Assembly: GCA_964501545.1 (NCBI GenBank)
Contig: CAZCSH010000021.1
Coordinates: 1 to 10,730 of the forward strand
Source of the DNA: CAZCSH01 sp964501545
GTDB taxonomy: Bacteria; Patescibacteriota; Minisyncoccia; Minisyncoccales; RBG-13-42-11
Reading direction: 5' to 3'
DNA: 10,730 nt
Positions 7,186 through 10,730 of this stretch are shown piece by piece. Each line of letters begins with the position of its first letter. Position 1 is the first letter of the stretch. A program made the translations under genes and the position numbers. The notes under the pieces are model-generated. The model was not told the origin of the DNA. It saw nothing but the letters and a program-made list of their open reading frames with translations, and did not search any database.

Positions 7186-7216
7186 TTAAGCTTCTTTTTG
7201 AATAATTTCTTCTATC
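7186..7216 (-). other. dnaE: Displaced remnant of the original dnaE 3' end
   Basis: Read on the minus strand, the sequence from 7216 to 7186 would encode IEEIIQKEA followed by TAA. It begins with the same 13 bases (7204-7216) as the in-gene copy at 7371-7383, which encodes IEEI at the end of DnaE. Joining the two at this repeat keeps the dnaE frame (the offset of 167 changes the frame exactly as needed) and gives a DnaE ending CEEIEEIIQKEA, with the stop four bases before the DegV-protein ATG. This is the tight spacing seen elsewhere in the operon. That this is the ancestral end is inference. Confidence 0.65.
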
Positions 7217-7238
7217 ACGCGAGCAATAGCGAAGCGTG
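7216..7238. repeat. CGC-rich palindromic motif, copy A
   Basis: CACGC and GCGTG at the ends are complementary, around the shared core GAGCAATAGCGAA. This core recurs at 7260-7284 (copy B, ends CAACGC/GCGTTG) and 7322-7345 (copy C). The ends vary together in copies A and B, so the stem is preserved, which suggests that the secondary structure matters or is how the element spreads. Confidence 0.85.
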
Positions 7239-7240
7239 AA

Positions 7241-7257
7241 GATGAGCGAAACTCATC
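7241..7257. repeat. GATGAG/CTCATC hairpin within the repeat block
   Basis: GATGAG (7241-7246), a 5-nt loop CGAAA and CTCATC (7252-7257) form a perfect 6-bp hairpin between copies A and B of the CGC-rich motif. No run of T follows on either strand, so it is not a standard terminator. It looks like a second small palindromic unit nested in the block. Confidence 0.7.
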
Positions 7258-7259
7258 GA

Positions 7260-7284
7260 CAACGCGAGCAATAGCGAAGCGTTG
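7260..7284. repeat. CGC-rich palindromic motif, copy B
   Basis: CAACGC and GCGTTG pair over 6 bp around the GAGCAATAGCGAA core, within which GC-AATA-GC can form a small inner stem. It is nearly all contained in the first unit of the 61-bp tandem duplication; only its first two bases precede the unit. Confidence 0.85.
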
Positions 7285-7383
7285 AGAAGAAATTTTATGT
7301 TTCTTCTAAAATTTCTTCTATCACGCGAGCAATAGCGAAGCGTTGAGAAGAAATTTTATGTTTCTTCTAAAATTTCTTCTATC
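7262..7383. repeat. Exact 61-bp tandem duplication spanning the dnaE 3' end
   Basis: Bases 7262-7322 and 7323-7383 are identical over all 61 positions. Each unit holds the CGC-rich motif, then a 13-bp inverted repeat, AGAAGAAATTTTA with TAAAATTTCTTCT, separated by 9 nt (7285-7319 and 7346-7380). The second unit contains the last codons and TAA stop of dnaE, so these codons also occur as a non-coding copy downstream. The absence of any difference implies a recent duplication or ongoing homogenisation. Confidence 0.95.
7322..7345. repeat. CGC-rich palindromic motif, copy C
   Basis: This third copy of the GAGCAATAGCGAA core has ends CACGC and GCGTTG. Its left end matches copy A and its right end matches copy B, as expected if the 61-bp unit was generated by duplication between the two types. 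It lies just downstream of the dnaE stop codon. Confidence 0.85.
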
Positions 7384-10300
7384 TCTTCACAAATTAATTT
7401 GGGAACACCGTCTCTGGAGTCCATTCTGCCCGAAACAACTACAATTTTATTCTCTTGGAAAATAGCAGGGTTCTTTTCAACAGTGCCAGGGAAAACAACT
7501 ACCTCCATTCTGTCGGAAAAATCTTCTAAATTAACAAAAAGCATTGGTTTTCCATTCCGAGTTATGATTTTTTTAATTCCAGAAATAATCCCTCCAATTT
7601 TAATGGTTTTTCTGGGCATTTCTCTGGCTGCCTTGGAGATAGCTACGGCCTTGTCAGTTAAAATATTTCTGAATCTATTAAGAGGGTGGCTGCTAACAAA
7701 GAGCCCCAAAAGCTCTTTTTCCCAGCTTAATCTCTCTCTTTCGGTAGCAGGTTTTGCTGTGGCTAGCTGGATTTGATTATTATACCCCAGGTCATCAAAC
7801 AGACCTGCTTGGCCATTAGTTTTTGTTTTCTGAGTTTCTCTGGCAGATTCCAAAAGCCTTTCTAAATTAGAGAGAAGCTGGTTTCTCTCTGCCATTTTAT
7901 CAAAGGCTCCAGCTTTGATCAGGCTTTCCAGAGATTTCTTATTAAGGTCTTTTGAGCTGACTCTGCTAATAAAGTCCTGGATTGAGCTATAATGGCCCCT
8001 AGCCTTTCTTTCTTCAACAATTGTTTCCACAATACCAGAACCGACATTCTTTATAGCTGAAAGACCAAAGCGGATTTGGTTTTTTTGGGGAACAACAGAG
8101 AAAAAGGTAAAGCTTTCATTAATATCCGGAGGAAGAACTTCCAGACCCATTTTTTTACATTCTCCAATCAAAACAGAAATTCTGTCTATATCGTTTCTCT
8201 CAGCTGTTAGTAAGGCAGACATAAACTCTGGAGGGTAGTGAGCTTTAAGATATGCTGTCTGATAGGCGATAGTGGCATAAGCGGCTGCATGGCTCCTGTT
8301 GAATGAATATGAGGCAAAAGGCTCAATCCAGTGCCAGATTTGAGCGGCTATCTCTTCTCTAATGTTATTTTTCTTCATCCCTTCAACAAACTTTTCTTTT
8401 TGAGCCATTAAAAGCTTTTTAATCTTCTTTCCAATAGCCTTTCTTAGGATATCTGCTTCCGCTAAAGTAAAGCCAGCCAGGTCCCGAGCAATCCTCATGA
8501 CTTGTTCCTGGTAAATACAAATTCCATAAGTGCTTTCCAGGATAGGTTTTAATTTTGGGTGAAGGTAGTCTACCGCTTTTTTCTTGTTTTTTCTGGCAAT
8601 GTAGTCAGGGATAAACTGTATTGGGCCAGGCCTGTAAAGAGCTACCATAGCTATTATATCTTCTAGTTCAGTTGGTTTTAATTGTTTTAAATATCTTTGC
8701 ATCCCTTGCGATTCCAATTGGAACAGACCTACTGTTTCTGCTTTTTGTAAGAGTTTGTAGGTTTGTTTGTCATCTTGGGGAAGTTGTTCAATGTTTATGT
8801 TCTTTCCATGGATAGCATAAATACGAGAAAGTGTGTCTTCGATAATGGTTAGGTTTTTTAAGCCCAGAAAGTCCATTTTTAAGAGGCCTAAATCTTCAAT
8901 CGAATACATTTCATACTGAGTAACGATTGCTTTCTCGTCCTGGGTTGGATGTTGGAGAGGAACAATGTTGTCTAAAGGCGTGTCCGATATCACCACCCCG
9001 CAGGCATGGGTGGAAGCATGGCGGGCCACTCCCTCTAGTTTCTTGGCAAAATCAATAAGCTTTCTGGCTTGGTCATCTGTCTCGTAAAGGGAGCGGAATT
9101 CAGGGACGCGCTTCATCGTGTCTGATAGGGATAAACCAAAGGGAATTATCTTGGCAACCTGGTCACAAAAACTGTAGCTGTAACCTAAAGCCCTGCCCAC
9201 GTCTCGCATCACAGCTCTGGCTGCCATGGTTCCAAAGGTGATGATTTGGGCCACGTGGTCTCTGCCGTATTTTTGAGCCACATAGTTTATTACCTCATCC
9301 CGCCTTCTATCAGTAAAATCAAGGTCAATATCCGGCAGGGAGATCCGGTCAGGATTTAAAAACCTCTCAAACAAGAGATTATATTTTAAAGGATCAACAT
9401 TGGTGATATTGAGAACATAAGCTACCAGAGACCCGCCAACTGACCCCCGGCCAGGGCCGACGACAATTCTGTTTTCTTTTGCCCAGTTAACAAAGTCCTG
9501 GACAATTAGAAAGTAAGAGGCAAAACCAGTTTGCTTAATAACAGAGAGCTCATAATTCAGTCTGTCCTTTACTTCTTTCTCTGGCTTTTCTCCAAATCTT
9601 TTCTTGATGCCTTCCGAACAAAGGTCTTCTAAGTATTCATCTGGTGTCTTGCCATTGGGAACCACAAACTTAGGCAGTTTTACCTGCCCTAATTCAAATT
9701 GGAAATTGCAAGCCTCTACAATCTTTTGAGTGTTTTCAATCGCTTCAGGAACATTCTTAAAGTCTTCCATCATTTTTTCCGGGCTTCTCATTGAAAAATC
9801 GTCTGATTTCAAGGTTAACCTCTCTGGATCATTTGGGTCAGCTCCGGTGTTAATGAGCATTAGAATATCTTGGGCTTCGGCATCTTCTGGTTTTAAGTAG
9901 TGGATGTCATTGGTGGCTACCAAGGGAATGCCTAGTTTCTTTGAAAGCAAAATTAAGCTCTCATTCACTCTGGCTTGTTCCGGTGCCCCTGGGTGGTGTT
10001 GGAGTTCTAAATAAAAGTTATCTCTACCAAATATTTCTTGGTAAAGTTTGGCTGTTTTTTCAGCCCCTTCCATGTTTTTAGCCAGAATCTGCTTTGGGAT
10101 TTTCCCTGCCAGACAGGCAGAAAGAGCAATTAAACCTTCCGAGTGCTTGGCTAACAGTTCTTCATCCACTCTGGGTTTATAATAAAAGCCCTCCAAATGG
10201 GCCTTAGTTAGTAGTTTTACCAGGTTTTTATAGCCTTGGTCGTTTTTAACCAGCAAAACCAGGTGATACCTCTTGTCATCAATATTAGGTCTTTTGTCTG

Positions 10301-10523
10301 TCATGCTTTCTAAGCTCTGGTACATCTCACAGCCGATAATTGGTTTTATCCCTCGGGCTTTAGCTTTTTTGTAAAACTCCACCGCTCCGTATATATTTCC
10401 GTGGTCGGTTAAGGCGACCGAATCCATGCCTAATTCTTTGACGTAATCCAAAAGCTCGTCAATCTTTGGCAGACCATCCAATAAGGAATAGTGGCTGTGA
10501 ACGTGGAGATGGGTGAATTGCAT
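7356..10523 (-). CDS. dnaE: DNA polymerase III alpha subunit (replicative polymerase)
   Basis: DnaE is the catalytic subunit of the chromosomal replicase. The 1055-residue product starts with a PHP domain (HLHVHSHYSLLDG at 5-17, LTDHGN 38-43, GCEMY 64-68, RYHLVLL 85-91, Cys137, NDIHY 205-209) whose metal-binding residues appear kept. The C-family palm follows with GPGRGSVGGS near 360, PDIDLDF (Asp398 and Asp400) and MDFLGL (Asp551), matching E. coli Asp401, Asp403 and Asp555. A helix-hairpin-helix lies near 815 (LSAIKNVGSG), a clamp-binding QAGLF at 905-909, and an OB-fold at about 970-1045. The long tau-binding tail of E. coli DnaE (1160 aa) is missing. I chose ATG 10523 because MQFTHLHVHSHYS is the normal DnaE N-terminus and GGGGAAAGG precedes it; a start at 10646 would run into transposase sequence. 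The last residues, LEET, come from the repeat block. No intein or frameshift is seen. Confidence 0.97.
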   Translation of the reverse strand: MQFTHLHVHSHYSLLDGLPKIDELLDYVKELGMDSVALTDHGNIYGAVEFYKKAKARGIKPIIGCEMYQSLESMTDKRPNIDDKRYHLVLLVKNDQGYKNLVKLLTKAHLEGFYYKPRVDEELLAKHSEGLIALSACLAGKIPKQILAKNMEGAEKTAKLYQEIFGRDNFYLELQHHPGAPEQARVNESLILLSKKLGIPLVATNDIHYLKPEDAEAQDILMLINTGADPNDPERLTLKSDDFSMRSPEKMMEDFKNVPEAIENTQKIVEACNFQFELGQVKLPKFVVPNGKTPDEYLEDLCSEGIKKRFGEKPEKEVKDRLNYELSVIKQTGFASYFLIVQDFVNWAKENRIVVGPGRGSVGGSLVAYVLNITNVDPLKYNLLFERFLNPDRISLPDIDLDFTDRRRDEVINYVAQKYGRDHVAQIITFGTMAARAVMRDVGRALGYSYSFCDQVAKIIPFGLSLSDTMKRVPEFRSLYETDDQARKLIDFAKKLEGVARHASTHACGVVISDTPLDNIVPLQHPTQDEKAIVTQYEMYSIEDLGLLKMDFLGLKNLTIIEDTLSRIYAIHGKNINIEQLPQDDKQTYKLLQKAETVGLFQLESQGMQRYLKQLKPTELEDIIAMVALYRPGPIQFIPDYIARKNKKKAVDYLHPKLKPILESTYGICIYQEQVMRIARDLAGFTLAEADILRKAIGKKIKKLLMAQKEKFVEGMKKNNIREEIAAQIWHWIEPFASYSFNRSHAAAYATIAYQTAYLKAHYPPEFMSALLTAERNDIDRISVLIGECKKMGLEVLPPDINESFTFFSVVPQKNQIRFGLSAIKNVGSGIVETIVEERKARGHYSSIQDFISRVSSKDLNKKSLESLIKAGAFDKMAERNQLLSNLERLLESARETQKTKTNGQAGLFDDLGYNNQIQLATAKPATERERLSWEKELLGLFVSSHPLNRFRNILTDKAVAISKAAREMPRKTIKIGGIISGIKKIITRNGKPMLFVNLEDFSDRMEVVVFPGTVEKNPAIFQENKIVVVSGRMDSRDGVPKLICEEIEEILEET

Positions 10524-10578
10524 AACCTTTCCCCATCTTACAATAGTCCGGAGCAAAAGAAAAGAAGAAGCGCCGATT

Positions 10579-10604
10579 TGGTGAAATGTTTTAGGTACGG
10601 ACAT
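10579..10604. repeat. Probable terminal inverted repeat of an insertion sequence
   Basis: On the plus strand the stretch begins TGGTGAAATG and ends GTACGGACA; it starts just outside the transposase stop codon and overlaps its last four codons. Insertion sequences of the IS481/IS3 type often start with TG and end close to the transposase stop codon. The partner repeat would lie outside the window, so the exact boundary is inferred. Confidence 0.45.
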
Positions 10605-10730
10605 ATTGCACCCATAATCTAAGGGCTTGGTTAGGACTTCGACCATTTAAACTGCAGTGTTTTATATCATTGTAGTACATATTCCAGAGTCTTAATTTGT
10701 ACTGTAATTCTGCAGGGTTCTTAAAGGTAG
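10591..10730 (-). CDS. Transposase, DDE/rve integrase-core type, C-terminal fragment (cut by window edge)
   Basis: In the frame ending with TAA at 10593-10591 the minus strand encodes 45 residues that run off the right edge. They include NPAELQYKLRLWNMYYN, followed by DIKHCSLNGRSPNQALRL. The pattern YN…H.SLNG.(T/S)P.QAL is the characteristic C-terminus of integrase-core transposases of the IS481/IS3 type. The catalytic glutamate should lie just upstream, outside the window, so whether the element is intact cannot be judged. It is on the same strand as dnaE and ends 67 bases before its start, so transposase transcription could read into dnaE. Confidence 0.8.
   Translation of the reverse strand, partial: TFKNPAELQYKLRLWNMYYNDIKHCSLNGRSPNQALRLWVQYVRT

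Noticed and set aside
7285..7319. Rho-independent terminator after dnaE
   Set aside because: The 13-bp inverted repeat is AT-rich, its arms derive from coding sequence and no T-tract follows the stem on the minus strand; the same holds for 7346-7380.
7216..7345. CRISPR-like array
   Set aside because: Only three copies, with spacing of 44 and 62 nt, of a short core; the intervening sequence is itself duplicated instead of being unique spacers, and no cas gene is present.
10524..10560. Promoter for dnaE with -10 TAAGAT
   Set aside because: A -10-like hexamer exists near the start codon, but no acceptable -35 box lies at 16-18 nt, so I cannot support it.
10524..10646. Longer dnaE reading frame starting at 10646
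   Set aside because: The extra 41 residues overlap transposase and element-end sequence in another frame and do not resemble a DnaE N-terminus, which begins at MQFTHLHVHSHYS.

Overview
The window looks like a chromosomal fragment of a Patescibacteria/CPR bacterium, probably Parcubacteria-like. The reasons are AT-leaning, lysine-rich coding with tight gene packing, almost no Shine-Dalgarno sequences, compact versions of universal enzymes (a MiaB that ends before the TRAM domain, a ThrRS without the TGS domain), a secreted DUF5667-Kazal protein of a kind common in that group, and short palindromic repeats in and beside genes. The taxonomic placement is inference from these traits, not from a marker search.

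Every credible gene lies on the minus strand, so transcription runs from high to low coordinates. At the right edge (10591-10730) is the C-terminus of a DDE/rve transposase with a probable insertion-sequence end. Next comes dnaE (10523-7356), the replicative DNA polymerase III alpha subunit. Its 3' end is embedded in a block of repeats (7204-7383) containing an exact 61-bp tandem duplication, three copies of a CGC-rich palindromic motif and an extra hairpin. A leftover of what looks like the original dnaE tail lies beyond the block. Then follow a DegV-family lipid-binding protein (7181-6324), thrS (6319-4574), a four-TM membrane protein of unknown function (4572-2965) and a secreted DUF5667-Kazal protein (2936-1845). 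Spacings from DegV through the membrane protein are 1-4 nt, which suggests one transcript; the Kazal gene follows after 28 nt.

A rho-independent terminator (1803-1825) closes that unit. A strong sigma-70-like promoter (1792-1820) is written through the same hairpin and drives miaB-miaA. These two genes overlap by ATGA and catalyse consecutive steps of tRNA A37 modification: MiaA prenylates A37 and MiaB methylthiolates i6A37. The predicted start of this transcript is nearly at the miaB start codon, so the mRNA is probably leaderless. A perfect-looking short palindrome sits in frame inside miaB and appears to add about eight residues to the radical-SAM domain.

The genes are core housekeeping functions (replication, tRNA charging, tRNA modification) mixed with two poorly understood envelope proteins. 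I did not find a defence system, CRISPR array or other accessory cassette. The most unusual content is the small palindromic elements that have changed protein sequences in dnaE and miaB. No gene-free stretch exceeds 300 bases; the longest, 7182-7355, is filled by the repeat block.
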